Assembly: GCF_001544535.1 (NCBI RefSeq)
Contig: NZ_FCON02000060.1
Location: 1-47,546 of the forward strand
From: Caballeronia choica
Lineage (GTDB): Bacteria; Pseudomonadota; Gammaproteobacteria; Burkholderiales; Burkholderiaceae
Direction of reading: 5' to 3'
DNA length: 47,546 bases
Shown here: piece after piece, positions 1 to 9,106 of the stretch
How positions within the stretch are numbered: position 1 is the stretch's first letter
Layout of the letters: every line of letters begins with the position of its first letter
Notes under the pieces: model-generated
Seen by the model: the letters and a program-made list of their open reading frames with translations, nothing else
Told to the model about the DNA's origin: nothing
Database searches by the model: none
Position numbers and translations under genes: made by a program

Positions 1-242
1 GCGATCAGCTCGTTGAACTTCGACAGGCGCTTGCTGCCCTTGCCGTCGAGTTCGCGCACGTGCAGGTGCAGCACGGTGGCGCCGGCGTTGTAGCAATCCA
101 CCGCCTTCTGGATCTGCTGCTCCATCGTGACAGGGATGTCTTCGGGAAAGTCGGAAGGTACCCACGACGGCGCATACGGCGCGGCCGTGATGATCAGGGG
201 TTGCTGGTTTTCGGGGTAGAGGGAACCGTCGAGAAAGTTCAT
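1..242 (-). CDS. BKACE (DUF849) beta-keto acid cleavage enzyme, N-terminal part
   Basis: This is the first 80 codons of a gene that runs off the left edge. The product resembles 3-keto-5-aminohexanoate cleavage proteins (BKACE), zinc TIM-barrel enzymes that condense a beta-keto acid with acetyl-CoA to give a CoA ester and acetoacetate. Family features seen are an early strand reading LIITAAPYAPSW and the strand ATVLHLHVRELDGKGSKR, whose HLHVR holds the histidine pair that binds zinc in this family. The ATG at 242 follows a GGAG about 7 bases upstream. A second ATG at 247 is excluded because it reaches a stop after two codons. The substrate cannot be inferred from the visible part. Confidence 0.85.
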   Translation of the reverse strand, partial: MNFLDGSLYPENQQPLIITAAPYAPSWVPSDFPEDIPVTMEQQIQKAVDCYNAGATVLHLHVRELDGKGSKRLSKFNELI

Positions 243-599
243 GTCATGTCTCCAAAGGCGGATCGGGAATAAGGAAATAGATCGGGGATGGGGTTGATAA
301 ACCCTGTTCGGCTCCAATAGCGCAGGTCAGAGCTTCAATGCGCATTTGGTCGCCTATTGAGACGTCAAATCAAGAAAATCGATGAGCCTGTGGTCTTGCC
401 AGTCTCCAGGCCGCGCGCAGGGCCTCGGGTGTACCCGATTCATAGGAGCTATGGCTTTAACCATGCTGCGTATCTTTTTTTCAATGGCTTGCGAGACATC
501 ATAGTAGTGCGGGAAATCATCTTCGACCCCACTCGCGGCAGGGGGGGCGATCCACCACCGCTCGAACCATCGTTGCGCGGAATGCACAGCTTGCAAGGC

Positions 600-809
600 A
601 TTGCGTGTAGATCCTGCCCATCGGCGTGGTCATTGGCAGCCCGCCGGCGAACGGCTTGCCCTTCGGCGCCGAGTGGCACGCGAAGCAATCGCCAGCTTTC
701 GCGAGATATGCGCCCCGTGCGACGAGCACATCGTCGGCAACCGCCGCGCGCGCTGATCGGCAAGGGGCAAGGCCAGCCCGATTACCGCAACGAGCCTCCT
801 GGTCATCAT
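600..809 (-). pseudogene. Remnant of a class I cytochrome c subunit gene
   Basis: From an ATG pair at 809/806 the minus strand reads a typical export signal (MTRRLVAVIGLALPLA). The frame then shifts, and the continuation reads ARGAYLAKAGDCFACHSAPK, with a CXXCH haem-binding motif, followed by GGLPMTTPMGRIY. These are hallmarks of the cytochrome c subunit that partners membrane-linked alcohol or aldehyde dehydrogenases. Similarity ends near 600, so only one haem domain is left, and it is frameshifted. It lies directly after the molybdenum-subunit remnant, matching the usual order large subunit then cytochrome c. The sequence left of it (about 357-600) is not recognisable. Confidence 0.75.
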
Positions 810-832
810 TGTTCCCCTCACGCGGTTTGCAG

Positions 833-1111
833 CTAACGGCCTACCCAGTTGCCGGCGACGCTTGGCCGTCGCGGCATAGATCGCGTTGGTGAGTGCAGGC
901 GCGAGCGCGGCCGTGCCGGCTCTCCGATCGCGCCCGGCGCTTCGGCGCTCTTGACGTTATGCACCTCGATAGGCGGTGTCTGGCTCAGCCGCAGCGTGCA
1001 GTAACGAAACGTGGCCCCCTTCTCAAGCTTGATCGGGCCGTTCGCGAACGTCCCGATTCGCAATTTCGGCCCGTGCGCCCGGGCATTGCGCCGTCTTGCG
1101 CTTTCCACCAA
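833..1111 (-). pseudogene. C-terminal remnant of an isoquinoline/aldehyde oxidoreductase molybdopterin subunit
   Basis: The minus-strand frame reads TLRLSQTPPIEVHNVKSAEA followed by PGAIGEP. This is the conserved C-terminal block of IorB-like molybdopterin subunits of the xanthine dehydrogenase family, where the Glu of GEP is a catalytic glutamate. After GEP the frame shifts by one and continues as LAPALTNAIYAATAKRRRQL, the normal C-terminal helix. Upstream of about 1090 the family sequence stops, where the penicillin acylase region begins. More than 600 residues of the original protein are therefore missing. The cytochrome c remnant follows directly, so this was once a periplasmic molybdenum hydroxylase operon. 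Confidence 0.8.
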
Positions 1112-1178
1112 TTCTTGATCGGCCGGACGGTAGGCCTTACGATTGCGCGAACCATCGATAACAACATGGAGACGCGCA

Positions 1179-3761
1179 ATGTCCGATCCGATTCACCGCC
1201 CGCTGCTCGTGCGCATCGCGCTTGTCCTTGCGCTGTCCGTCACGCCCTTTATGCCCGCCGCGCATGCGGCCGCAACCGGCAACGCCACCGATACCGCGCA
1301 TGAAGTCGTCATCAAGAGGGATGAGTATGGCGTGCCGCATATCTACGCGAATTCCGTGTATCGATTGTTCTACGGCTACGGTTATTCGGTGGCGCAGGAC
1401 CGGCTCTTCCAGATGGAGATGGCGAAGCGCAGCACGCAAGGCACCGTAGCCGAAGTGCTCGGCGAGAAGTTCGTGAAGTTCGATCAGTCCACGCGCGGCA
1501 ACTACTGGCCCACATCGATCGAAAGGCAGATTGCGGCGTTGCCGCAGCACGAACGCGATATTCTCGACGGGTATGCTGCCGGAATGAACGCCTACATCGC
1601 GCACGTTCGCGAGCAACCCGGCACGCTGATGCCGAAGCAGTTCAACGACTTTGGCTTCGCGCCCTCGGCCTGGAGCGCATTCGATGTCGCGATGGTGTTC
1701 GTCGGCACCATGGCCAACCGCTTTTCCGACAGCACGAGTGAAATCGACAACCTCGCGCTCCTGACCGCGTTGAAGGACCGCTACGGCGACACCCGCGCGA
1801 TGGAACTGTTCAACCAGTTGAAGTGGCTCGTCAACCCGAATGCGCGCACGACCATCGCAGCGGGCGAACGCTCGTACTCCGTCAAGGTCGGCTCGCAGCA
1901 GCGCGACGGATCGCTCGCATACGCACTGCCCCGCTACGACGCTGCACCGCCGATGGCCGATCGCCCTGCGCACGGAAACGACGGCCTCCTGCTCGCGCTC
2001 GATCCGGTGTCCAATCGCGAAACGGTGCTGGAGCAGTATGCGCAAAGCGGAGCGAATGGTCTCGCAGGCTTTCCGACCACGAGCAACATGTGGGTCATCG
2101 GCAAGGAGCGCGCGCGGGGCGCGAAAGCGATCATGCTCAACGGCCCTCAGTTCGGCTGGTTCGCGCCGGCCTACACGTACGGGGTTGGCTTGCATGGCGC
2201 AGGCTTCGACATCGTCGGCAATACACCGTTCGCTTATCCGTGCATGCTCTTCGGCCACAACGGCACGATATCGTGGGGCTCGACGGCCGGCTTTGGCGAC
2301 GATGTCGACATGTACGCCGAACGCATCGATCCCGCGCGTCCGGACTTCTACTGGCATGACGGCCGGTGGGTGAAGATGCAGAAGCGCACCGAGATCATTC
2401 ACGTGAAGAACGGCGCACCCGTTGTGCTCGACGTGTACCGGACGGTGCACGGCAATGTCATGCAGCGAGACGACGCGCGGCACACGGCCTACGCGAAGGC
2501 ACGTTCGTGGGACGGCCTCGAAGTGCAATCGCTGCTTGCATGGACGCATCAGGCGCAAGCGCACGACTGGAAAAGCTGGACAGCGCAAGCGGCACGTCAG
2601 GCGCTGACGATCAACTGGTACTACGCCGACGGCGACGGTAACATCGGCTATGCGCATACCGGCGCGTATCCGCGTCGTCGCGACGGGCACGATCCTCGCC
2701 TGCCGGTGCCCGGCACTGGCGAATGGGATTGGCGCGGCTTGTTACCCTTCTCGACCAATCCGCAGATCTACAATCCGCGCGCGGGCTATATCGCGAACTG
2801 GAACAACTCGCCGGAAAAGGGCTATCCCGCCTCTGATCTGTTCGCTTTTCTGTGGGGCACGGCCGATCGCGTCGACGAGATCAGCACGCGCATCGAGGCG
2901 CACGCGACGCTCGACAGTGACGACGTCTGGCAGATCCTCAAGGACACGAGCCGAGCCGATCTCAACGTGCGACATTTCCTTCCCTTCATCGAGCGGGCCA
3001 CAGCATCGCTGCCCGAGGACGACCCGCGGCGACGCATCGCGGACACGCTCCATCGATGGAATGGCATCAACGACGACCCGAAGGACAGCGGCCACTATGC
3101 GCAACCCGGTTCGGCGATCATGAGCGCATGGCTGGGCTCGATGCTGACGAAGACCGTGGCTAAAGCCGTGCCCGCGCCGTTCGACAAGTGGTACACGGCG
3201 AGCGGCTACGAAACGACCCAGGACGGTCCGACCGGCTCGATGAACCTCAGCACCGGCAGCAAGATTCTTTACGAGGCGCTGCTCGGCGAACGCTCAGCGG
3301 TGCCGCAGCGTGTGGACCTGTTCGCGGGCGAGCAACCCGACGACGTGGTTCGTGCCGCGCTCGGGGACGTCTGGACGAAGCTCTCGGAACAGCAAGGCAA
3401 GGAAATCGCCGCGTGGCGTACGCCCGCCGTCGCGCTGACGTTTCGCGCGAACAATTTCTTCGGCGTGCCGCAGGCGGATGCATCGGAGGCGATTCGCGTG
3501 CCTGAGTATCAGAACCGTGGTACGGAGAACGACCTGATCGTATTCGGAAGCGTAGCGGCGCGAGGCAAGGTGCAGGCGTTCGATATAGTCGCCCCGGGAG
3601 AAAGCGGGTTTATCGCGCCCGACGGAACGCGTTCGCCGCACTACGACGATCAGCTTGCCCTGTACACGGGCTTCGGCCGCAAACCGCTCTGGCTCGAAGA
3701 CGCGGATGTCGCGCGGCAGGCGCGACAGATCACGAAACTCCACGTGGAAGGATCCCCATGA
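1179..3761 (+). CDS. pac: Penicillin G acylase precursor
   Basis: Periplasmic N-terminal nucleophile hydrolase that cleaves phenylacetyl-type amides such as benzylpenicillin. The 860-residue precursor has a signal peptide ending PAAHA (about residue 30), an alpha chain, a spacer, and a beta chain starting at Ser302 ([10 protein letters not shown]), the catalytic serine exposed by autoprocessing. Long stretches agree with the E. coli enzyme as I remember it. These include [15 protein letters not shown] (substrate-gating Arg181/Phe182, calcium ligand Glu188), [18 protein letters not shown] (calcium ligands) and NWNNSP (oxyanion-hole Asn). The ATG at 1179 is preferred over upstream TTG 1143 because GGAG lies 7 bases before it and the signal peptide follows. 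The gene is flanked by molybdenum-hydroxylase debris on both sides, which suggests insertion into a degrading locus. No local regulator was seen. Confidence 0.95.
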   Translation: MSDPIHRPLLVRIALVLALSVTPFMPAAHAAATGNATDTAHEVVIKRDEYGVPHIYANSVYRLFYGYGYSVAQDRLFQMEMAKRSTQGTVAEVLGEKFVKFDQSTRGNYWPTSIERQIAALPQHERDILDGYAAGMNAYIAHVREQPGTLMPKQFNDFGFAPSAWSAFDVAMVFVGTMANRFSDSTSEIDNLALLTALKDRYGDTRAMELFNQLKWLVNPNARTTIAAGERSYSVKVGSQQRDGSLAYALPRYDAAPPMADRPAHGNDGLLLALDPVSNRETVLEQYAQSGANGLAGFPTTSNMWVIGKERARGAKAIMLNGPQFGWFAPAYTYGVGLHGAGFDIVGNTPFAYPCMLFGHNGTISWGSTAGFGDDVDMYAERIDPARPDFYWHDGRWVKMQKRTEIIHVKNGAPVVLDVYRTVHGNVMQRDDARHTAYAKARSWDGLEVQSLLAWTHQAQAHDWKSWTAQAARQALTINWYYADGDGNIGYAHTGAYPRRRDGHDPRLPVPGTGEWDWRGLLPFSTNPQIYNPRAGYIANWNNSPEKGYPASDLFAFLWGTADRVDEISTRIEAHATLDSDDVWQILKDTSRADLNVRHFLPFIERATASLPEDDPRRRIADTLHRWNGINDDPKDSGHYAQPGSAIMSAWLGSMLTKTVAKAVPAPFDKWYTASGYETTQDGPTGSMNLSTGSKILYEALLGERSAVPQRVDLFAGEQPDDVVRAALGDVWTKLSEQQGKEIAAWRTPAVALTFRANNFFGVPQADASEAIRVPEYQNRGTENDLIVFGSVAARGKVQAFDIVAPGESGFIAPDGTRSPHYDDQLALYTGFGRKPLWLEDADVARQARQITKLHVEGSP

Positions 3762-3925
3762 AGCGGTGCTTGCGCTCGACGACGTGCCTTCGCCTCGGCG
3801 GTCTGCCACATCACGCGACGATCATCAGACTCCTTTGCGCTACGGCACGCCACAGACATCCTCAACTAGCCGATCGAACGATCTCGTCTTTGTCCGCGCG
3901 GCGATAGCGACCGCGCAGCACTTTA

Positions 3926-3949
3926 GGGTTTAGCGAACTCGCTAAACCC
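3926..3949. terminator. Hairpin between convergent pac and liv operon
   Basis: GGGTTTAGCG, a four-base loop AACT, then CGCTAAACCC form a perfect 10-bp stem. It lies between the end of pac (plus) and the end of the liv operon and its downstream remnant (minus), so it could terminate both. There is no long T-run on either strand. The 160 bases between pac and the hairpin hold a 48-codon open frame whose ATG overlaps the pac stop (ATGA at 3758). I do not recognise it, and it may be the stub of a lost gene. Confidence 0.5.
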
Positions 3950-3960
3950 CAGCCCCCAAA

Positions 3961-4113
3961 TCAAATGGGGTCTCCCGCAGACGCCTGCCCTCTCAGCTTG
4001 AACACCGCGTTCCCTATCGCCGGCGCAACCGACGGACCCGACAACTCCCCGACACCGCCGGGCTTGTCCGGATCGCCCTGCACGATCGCGATGTCGATCT
4101 CCGAAAGCAAGCG
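3961..4113 (-). pseudogene. C-terminal stub of a second molybdopterin oxidoreductase subunit
   Basis: Directly after the livF stop, and in the same frame, the minus strand reads 50 codons including SEIDIAIVQGDPDKPGGVGE, then VAPAIGNAVF, ending in TGA at 3961. GGVGE followed by APAIGNAVF is the C-terminal signature of xanthine dehydrogenase/aldehyde oxidase large subunits. There is no start codon and no upstream part, so it is a stub. Its residues differ from the remnant at 833-1111 (GAIGEP), so the two come from different or strongly diverged genes. Confidence 0.75.
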
Positions 4114-4863
4114 TTAGAGCACGGCGCCGAGGTAAGCAGTCTGAAGCGCATCCTCGCTCCGCAGTTCGGCGCTGGTCCCTTCTGCCACCACGCGCCCCGT
4201 TTCGAGCACGTAGCCATAGGAAGCGTAATGCAACGCCACGGTGGCGTTCTGCTCGGCGAGAAGGATGCTCACGCCATCGTCCCGGTTGAGCCTGGCGAGT
4301 ATCTCGAAGATCTCTTCAACGATCTGCGGCGCCAGGCCCATCGACGGCTCGTCGAGCAGCAGCAGTCTGGGGCGTGCCATCAGCGCCCGGCCGATGGCTA
4401 TCATTTGCTGCTCGCCCCCTGAGGTGACACCGGCGAGCGATTTACGATGCGTCTTGAGACGGGGGAAAATCGCATAGATTCGCTCGAGCCCCGCATCGAC
4501 TTCGCGCCGCGACGGGCGTTGCGAATAAGCGCCGATGCGCAGGTTGTCCTCCACGCTCAGATGCGCGAAGCATCGGCGCCCTTCCAGCACCTGCACAAGC
4601 CCGCGCTCGACGAGCCGTGCAGGATCGGCATGCGTAACGTCCTCTCCGCGATAAGCGATCCGACCGTGTGTCAGCGCCCCGCGATCGGCACGGACAAGCG
4701 CGGAAATCGCCTTGAGCGTCGTGCTCTTGCCCGCTCCGTTCGAGCCCAGCAGCGCGACGATCGCTCCTTGGGGAACCGCAAGCGTCACCTTGCGCAAGGC
4801 CGGAATGAGTCCGCCGTAGGAGAGCGCGATCGCATGGACCTCGAGAATCGCGGGCGCGCTCAT
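4114..4863 (-). CDS. livF: ABC transporter ATP-binding protein, LivF type
   Basis: One of the two cytoplasmic ATPases of a branched-chain-amino-acid-type (HAAT) importer. The 249-residue protein has Walker A (GSNGAGKST), an ABC signature reading TSGGEQQ, Walker B (LLLLDEPSMGLAP) and LAEQN at the switch position; the Q replacing the usual H there is typical of LivF. The ATG at 4863 has GGAG 8 bases upstream and lies two bases after the stop of the substrate-binding protein gene, so translation is probably coupled. It is the last gene of the sfnG-liv run. The transported substrate is not shown by the sequence. Confidence 0.92.
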   Translation of the reverse strand: MSAPAILEVHAIALSYGGLIPALRKVTLAVPQGAIVALLGSNGAGKSTTLKAISALVRADRGALTHGRIAYRGEDVTHADPARLVERGLVQVLEGRRCFAHLSVEDNLRIGAYSQRPSRREVDAGLERIYAIFPRLKTHRKSLAGVTSGGEQQMIAIGRALMARPRLLLLDEPSMGLAPQIVEEIFEILARLNRDDGVSILLAEQNATVALHYASYGYVLETGRVVAEGTSAELRSEDALQTAYLGAVL

Positions 4864-4865
4864 GC

Positions 4866-6233
4866 TCAGAGCTCCTTGCTGCAATCGCGCGGCTTGATGC
4901 CTTTCTCTTTCGCATAGGTGTTCGCCGATTGCTCGATGATCGGACGCAGTAACGTGCGATCCGCTTGCACCCAGCCGCTGATCACCTTCCAGTTCTGACC
5001 GTCCCATTGCTGGAAGCGCACGGCTCCGCCGCCTTCGTGATCGGCACAGGAGAGCCTGAGCGGCTGCACGAGCCCAAGCGCGCCAAGCTGCTTCAGGCGT
5101 GCGTCGTCGAGATTCAGGTGTTCGAAGCCCCAGCGCACCTGTTCACCCGTGAGCGGCTTGTTGCCATACTTCGCCTGCGCGACGCGCAGCGCTTCGACAT
5201 TGAGGATGCCGTTCACCACGCCCAGGTTGTAGTACACGGTACCGAAGCGCGCCGGGTCCTGCAGGTTGCCCTTGCCTGGCTTCACGACATACTGGTCGAT
5301 TGCCTGAAGCACCGGGTAGTTCGTGCCGGAGGGATGCGTCGTGATCGAAATGAAGCCCTTCGCGGCATCGCCTGCGGGACGCACATCTTCCTCCGAGTTG
5401 CTCCAGATGTTGCCGATGATATGGTTGGCCGGAAAGCCCACCTTCTGCGCAGACTTCAACGCCACCGGGTTCATCACGCCCCAGCCGCGCAAGATCACCC
5501 AGTCGGGGTGAATGCGGCGAATCGTCAGCCACTGGGAGCCCTGCTCGTTGCCAGGGTGCGGCACCTCGATCTGCGTGAGTTCGAAGCCGTACTTCTTCGC
5601 GAGAATGTCGAGCACGGGAATCGTCTCGCGGCCATACGGCGAGCCGTGATAGAGCACGACGATCTTCTTGCCCTTCAGCGCGGGCAAGCCGCCCGATTGG
5701 GAACCGATGTAATTGACGATTGCCGAGACTTCGCTATACGGGTTCAGTTGCAGCGGAAACACGTAGGGAAAGACGGCGCCGTCGGTCGAGTCGGTGCGGC
5801 CGTGATTGATCGTGATGAGCGGCAGCTTGTCGGCTGTCGAGCGATCGAGCGTCGCGTAGGCAATGCCCACCGATAGCGGATTGGTCGCTGCGGCAGGCGC
5901 ACCATCGATGCCACCCTTCAGGCGCTCGTAGCATTCGACCCCCTTCTCGACCACATACTCGGTCTCGCACTCACTCCAGACGAGCTTCACGCCGTTCACG
6001 CCGCCATCGCGCGTGTTGATCAGACGCATGTAGTCGATGAAGCCGCCGAAGAAGCCGGTCCCGCCCGCCGCATAAGGGCCGACGCGATAGCTTTGCAGCG
6101 GGAAATATTCTTCGCCCGCCGCTCGTGCGGTCGGTGCGGCGCACAGGACGCTCGCGGCGACCGAGATTGAAAGCGCTGCACGCAGCAACGTTGATTGCGC
6201 GCGGCGAACCGCGTGTGATGCGAAAGCGTTCAT
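4866..6233 (-). CDS. ABC transporter substrate-binding protein, type 1 periplasmic fold
   Basis: Periplasmic ligand-binding component of the Liv-type importer. The 455-residue precursor begins MNAFASHAVRRAQ, has a hydrophobic signal segment (AALSISVAASVLCAAPTARA) and matures near residue 39. The mature part opens YRVGPYAAGGTGFFGGFIDY and contains the pattern GKKIVVLYHGSPYGRE, typical of the leucine/amide-binding superfamily. It is longer than LivK (about 370), as in the subfamily often annotated simply as ABC substrate-binding protein. The ATG at 6233 follows AAGGA. Its place downstream of sfnG makes a sulfur-containing or small organic ligand possible, but nothing in the sequence fixes the ligand. 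Confidence 0.88.
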   Translation of the reverse strand: MNAFASHAVRRAQSTLLRAALSISVAASVLCAAPTARAAGEEYFPLQSYRVGPYAAGGTGFFGGFIDYMRLINTRDGGVNGVKLVWSECETEYVVEKGVECYERLKGGIDGAPAAATNPLSVGIAYATLDRSTADKLPLITINHGRTDSTDGAVFPYVFPLQLNPYSEVSAIVNYIGSQSGGLPALKGKKIVVLYHGSPYGRETIPVLDILAKKYGFELTQIEVPHPGNEQGSQWLTIRRIHPDWVILRGWGVMNPVALKSAQKVGFPANHIIGNIWSNSEEDVRPAGDAAKGFISITTHPSGTNYPVLQAIDQYVVKPGKGNLQDPARFGTVYYNLGVVNGILNVEALRVAQAKYGNKPLTGEQVRWGFEHLNLDDARLKQLGALGLVQPLRLSCADHEGGGAVRFQQWDGQNWKVISGWVQADRTLLRPIIEQSANTYAKEKGIKPRDCSKEL

Positions 6234-6289
6234 GCTGAACGAATCCTTTATCGTGAGGAAGGGATGGAAGATGAAGCTTGGTGGATCGA

Positions 6290-7333
6290 TCAGGCACGCG
6301 AGGTCCGCTCGCGGAACCGCTGCCGCATGCGTTGCACGAGCCGTGCGAGGCCGTCCGGCTCCTTGACGAGGAACACGATGATCAACGTGCCAAACACGAT
6401 CTTCTGAACGTTCTGCACTTGTCCCGCGTCGATGCCGAGTCCGGCGAGCGCACCCGATGCATGCGACAGCGCGATCGGCAGCAACACCACGAAGGCCGCT
6501 CCGTACACGCTCCCTGCGATGCTTCCCATGCCGCCGATGATGATGATGAAAAGCACCTGGAACGACAGGTTCAGGTCGAATCCGTGAGGCTCCACTGTGC
6601 CGAGATAGGCGAACGCCCATAGCGCACCGGCGATGCCCAGCACGAACGAACTGAGCGCGAACGCAAGCAGCTTGGTCTTCGCCACGTCAATGCCGATGAC
6701 CGCGGCGGCCGTGTCCATATCGCGCACGGCCATCCATCGGCGGCCCAGTTCACTGCGAACAAGGCTCGCCGCGAAGAGGAAGAGCAAGCCCGTCACCACC
6801 AGAACGAATAGATAGCGAGACGCAGGTGTCGCGACCGTCCAGCCGAGTATCTCGAGCCTGGGGGCGCTCAATACGCCCGATGTGTCGTCATTCGAGAACC
6901 AGCTCACTTTCGTCAGCAGCCATTCGACGAAGAACTGCGCGGCGAGCGTCGAAGCGATCAGGTAAAAGCCCTTGATGCGGATGCTCGGCAAACCGAAGAG
7001 CACGCCGAACGCGGCGCTCACCATTCCCGCCGCCAGGAGATCGACCGGCAGCGGCAGCGACGGCAGGCGTACCGCGAAGTTATACGTCGCGTACGCACCG
7101 ACCGCCATGAACGCGGCAGATCCAAGCGACAACTGACCTGCGTATCCGGTGAGCAGGTTCAGCCCGAGTCCGGCGAGCGAGAGGATCAGGAACGGTGTCA
7201 GGATCGCGTTGAGCCAATAAGCGCTGGCCAGTGCCGGAATCGCGACTAGGGCGAGAATCGCGGCCGTCACGCCGACGAGCAGGACGGGTAACGCGAAACG
7301 AGGCGCAACGGCGCTAACGGAAGTAGTCGACAT
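6290..7333 (-). CDS. livM: ABC transporter permease, LivM type
   Basis: Inner-membrane permease of the importer, about 347 residues with multiple hydrophobic spans. Family features are GLGLNLLTGYAGQLSLGSAA near the N-terminus, the conserved GYAGQ(L/V)SLG block, and FIIIIGGMGSIAGSVYGA in the ATPase-contacting EAA-like region. The ATG at 7333 has AGGA 5 bases upstream. A GTG at 7345 overlapping the livH stop is an alternative start. It ends in a basic cytoplasmic tail (RMRQRFRERTSRA). Confidence 0.92.
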   Translation of the reverse strand: MSTTSVSAVAPRFALPVLLVGVTAAILALVAIPALASAYWLNAILTPFLILSLAGLGLNLLTGYAGQLSLGSAAFMAVGAYATYNFAVRLPSLPLPVDLLAAGMVSAAFGVLFGLPSIRIKGFYLIASTLAAQFFVEWLLTKVSWFSNDDTSGVLSAPRLEILGWTVATPASRYLFVLVVTGLLFLFAASLVRSELGRRWMAVRDMDTAAAVIGIDVAKTKLLAFALSSFVLGIAGALWAFAYLGTVEPHGFDLNLSFQVLFIIIIGGMGSIAGSVYGAAFVVLLPIALSHASGALAGLGIDAGQVQNVQKIVFGTLIIVFLVKEPDGLARLVQRMRQRFRERTSRA

Positions 7334-7341
7334 GGCCGTCC

Positions 7342-8223
7342 TCACACGCGCTCGATGGCCGGCTCGCCGAACAGGCCGGCGGGTCGTGCCAGGAGAAACA
7401 CCATCGCGAGAACATACGGAAACCAGTTCTCGATCCCGCCGCCCACGAACGGCCCCGCGTACACTTCTGCGAGCTTTTCAGCGGACCCGACCAAGAGGCC
7501 GCCCGCAATCGCCCCTGCAATCGACGAGAAGCCGCCGATGATAAGCACCGGCAATGCCTTGAGCACGACCAGCGACAGAGAAAACTGCACCCCGAGCCGC
7601 GCGCCCCACAGCAGTCCCGCGACCAGACTCACGAATCCCGCGAGCGACCACACGATGACCCAGATGCGCGGCAGCCGAATGCCGACGGCGAGCGCGGCGA
7701 GCGGATCGTCCGCGACCGCGCGCAGCGAAAGCCCTAACCGCGTGCGCTGCGTGAAGAGCGAGAGCGACACCACCAGCACGCCGGCGATCGCAGCGGCGAA
7801 CAGATCGAATTGGCTGAGCATCGTACCTCCGATCTCGAGTGGCTTGTCGTCGATGCCGAGGTCGAGACCATGAACCTGCGCGCCCCAGAAGAGCTGCGCC
7901 GCGCCTTCGAGGATGAAGCTCAAGCCCAGCGTCGCCATGAAGAGTACGATCGGCGCGCGATTCACCAGCGGCCGCAGCACGGCCCGTTCGATCGCGACTG
8001 CGATCAGGACGAATACCGCGAGCGTCACGATGAATGCAAGCCAGGGCGCGAGGCCGCGCTCGACAAGACTCACGAACGTGAGCGCACCGAACAGCACGAG
8101 CGCGCCCTGCGCAAAGTTGAACACGCCCGATGCCTTGTAGATCAGCACGAAGCCGATGGCGACGAGCGAATACATCACGCCTGCGAGAAGTCCGCTCGCG
8201 AGCACTTCCAGAAAGAAATTCAT
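7342..8223 (-). CDS. livH: ABC transporter permease, LivH type
   Basis: Second inner-membrane permease, 293 residues, forming a heterodimer with the LivM-type protein. It opens with the family pattern LASGLLAGVMYSLVAIGFVL, continues KASGVFNFAQGALVLFGA, and has the coupling region LIIGGFSSIAGAIAGGLLVG. Its TGA stop at 7342 lies 9 bases before the livM ATG, so the pair is co-translated. It ends ARPAGLFGEPAIERV, a usual LivH terminus (RPxGLFG). Confidence 0.93.
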   Translation of the reverse strand: MNFFLEVLASGLLAGVMYSLVAIGFVLIYKASGVFNFAQGALVLFGALTFVSLVERGLAPWLAFIVTLAVFVLIAVAIERAVLRPLVNRAPIVLFMATLGLSFILEGAAQLFWGAQVHGLDLGIDDKPLEIGGTMLSQFDLFAAAIAGVLVVSLSLFTQRTRLGLSLRAVADDPLAALAVGIRLPRIWVIVWSLAGFVSLVAGLLWGARLGVQFSLSLVVLKALPVLIIGGFSSIAGAIAGGLLVGSAEKLAEVYAGPFVGGGIENWFPYVLAMVFLLARPAGLFGEPAIERV

Positions 8224-8275
8224 GAGCCACGCCCTTGAGCGAATTAACCTGCTGTTACCGCGTTGTCAGTGGTTG

Positions 8276-9067
8276 TCAGTGCCGCGTCCCGAGATACGCG
8301 GTGAGCACATCGGGGTGTGTGCGCACGTCCGCTGGCGCGCCGTCCGCGATTTTCCTGCCGTAGTCGAGCACGACAATGTGGTCGGACAGGTTCATCACCA
8401 CGCCGATGTCGTGCTCGATCAGCACGACGGTGACCTTGAACAGCCCATTCGCGTCGCGGATGAAGCCAGCCATGGCGCGCTTCTCCTCGGCGTTCATGCC
8501 CGCCATGGGCTCGTCGAGAAGCAGGAGGCGCGGCTCGGCGGCCAGTGCGCGCGCCAGCTCGACGCGCTTCTGAACCCCATACGACAAGGTTCCGACCACG
8601 CTGTGCCTGACGCGCTGCAGGTCGAGCGCTTCGATTACGAGGTCGGCATGCTTACGCTGGGCCGCCTCGTCGCTGCGCGCGCGGCCCAGATGCAACGTCT
8701 GTTCGATCCACGTGCTCTTGCGATGCAGGTTGCGTCCGGTCAGCACGTTGTCGAGCACGCTCATGCGCCCGAACAGCGCAATGTTCTGAAACGTGCGCGC
8801 AATGCCGCTCAGCGCCGCCTCATGCGGATGCATGCGCTTTCTCGCGGCCCCGTTGAAGCGCACCGTCCCTTGCTGCGGCCGGTAGACGCCATTGATCACG
8901 TTTAGCAGCGAGCTCTTGCCCGCGCCGTTCGGACCGATCAACGTACAGATTTCGCCTTCATGGACATCAAAGCTGATATCCGTGACGGCGCGTACTCCGC
9001 CAAACGAAAGCGATATGTGTTCGAGCGACAACAGCGCCTCGCGCGCGGCGGTCTGATGCGCGGTCAT
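8276..9067 (-). CDS. livG: ABC transporter ATP-binding protein, LivG type
   Basis: Cytoplasmic ATPase partner of LivF, about 263 residues. It has Walker A GPNGAGKSS (residues 45-52 from ATG 9067), the LivG block GIARTFQNIALFGRMSVLDN, a signature reading LSYGVQKRVELARAL (Y and V where GG is usual), Walker B LLLLDEPMAGMN and switch histidine IEHD. Neither possible start, ATG 9067 or ATG 9091, has a strong ribosome site; 9067 matches the usual family length better. It lies 39 bases after the sfnG stop, so probably in the same transcript. Confidence 0.9.
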   Translation of the reverse strand: MTAHQTAAREALLSLEHISLSFGGVRAVTDISFDVHEGEICTLIGPNGAGKSSLLNVINGVYRPQQGTVRFNGAARKRMHPHEAALSGIARTFQNIALFGRMSVLDNVLTGRNLHRKSTWIEQTLHLGRARSDEAAQRKHADLVIEALDLQRVRHSVVGTLSYGVQKRVELARALAAEPRLLLLDEPMAGMNAEEKRAMAGFIRDANGLFKVTVVLIEHDIGVVMNLSDHIVVLDYGRKIADGAPADVRTHPDVLTAYLGTRH

Positions 9068-9106
9068 GCCACAAACCACGCGTGAGAGCATCGATGCGCC
9101 GCCATC

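Noticed and set aside
1137-2690. A 517-codon open frame on the minus strand opposite pac
   Set aside because: It is the antisense of a well-supported pac gene in high-GC DNA, has no ribosome site or recognisable domain, and reflects codon bias.
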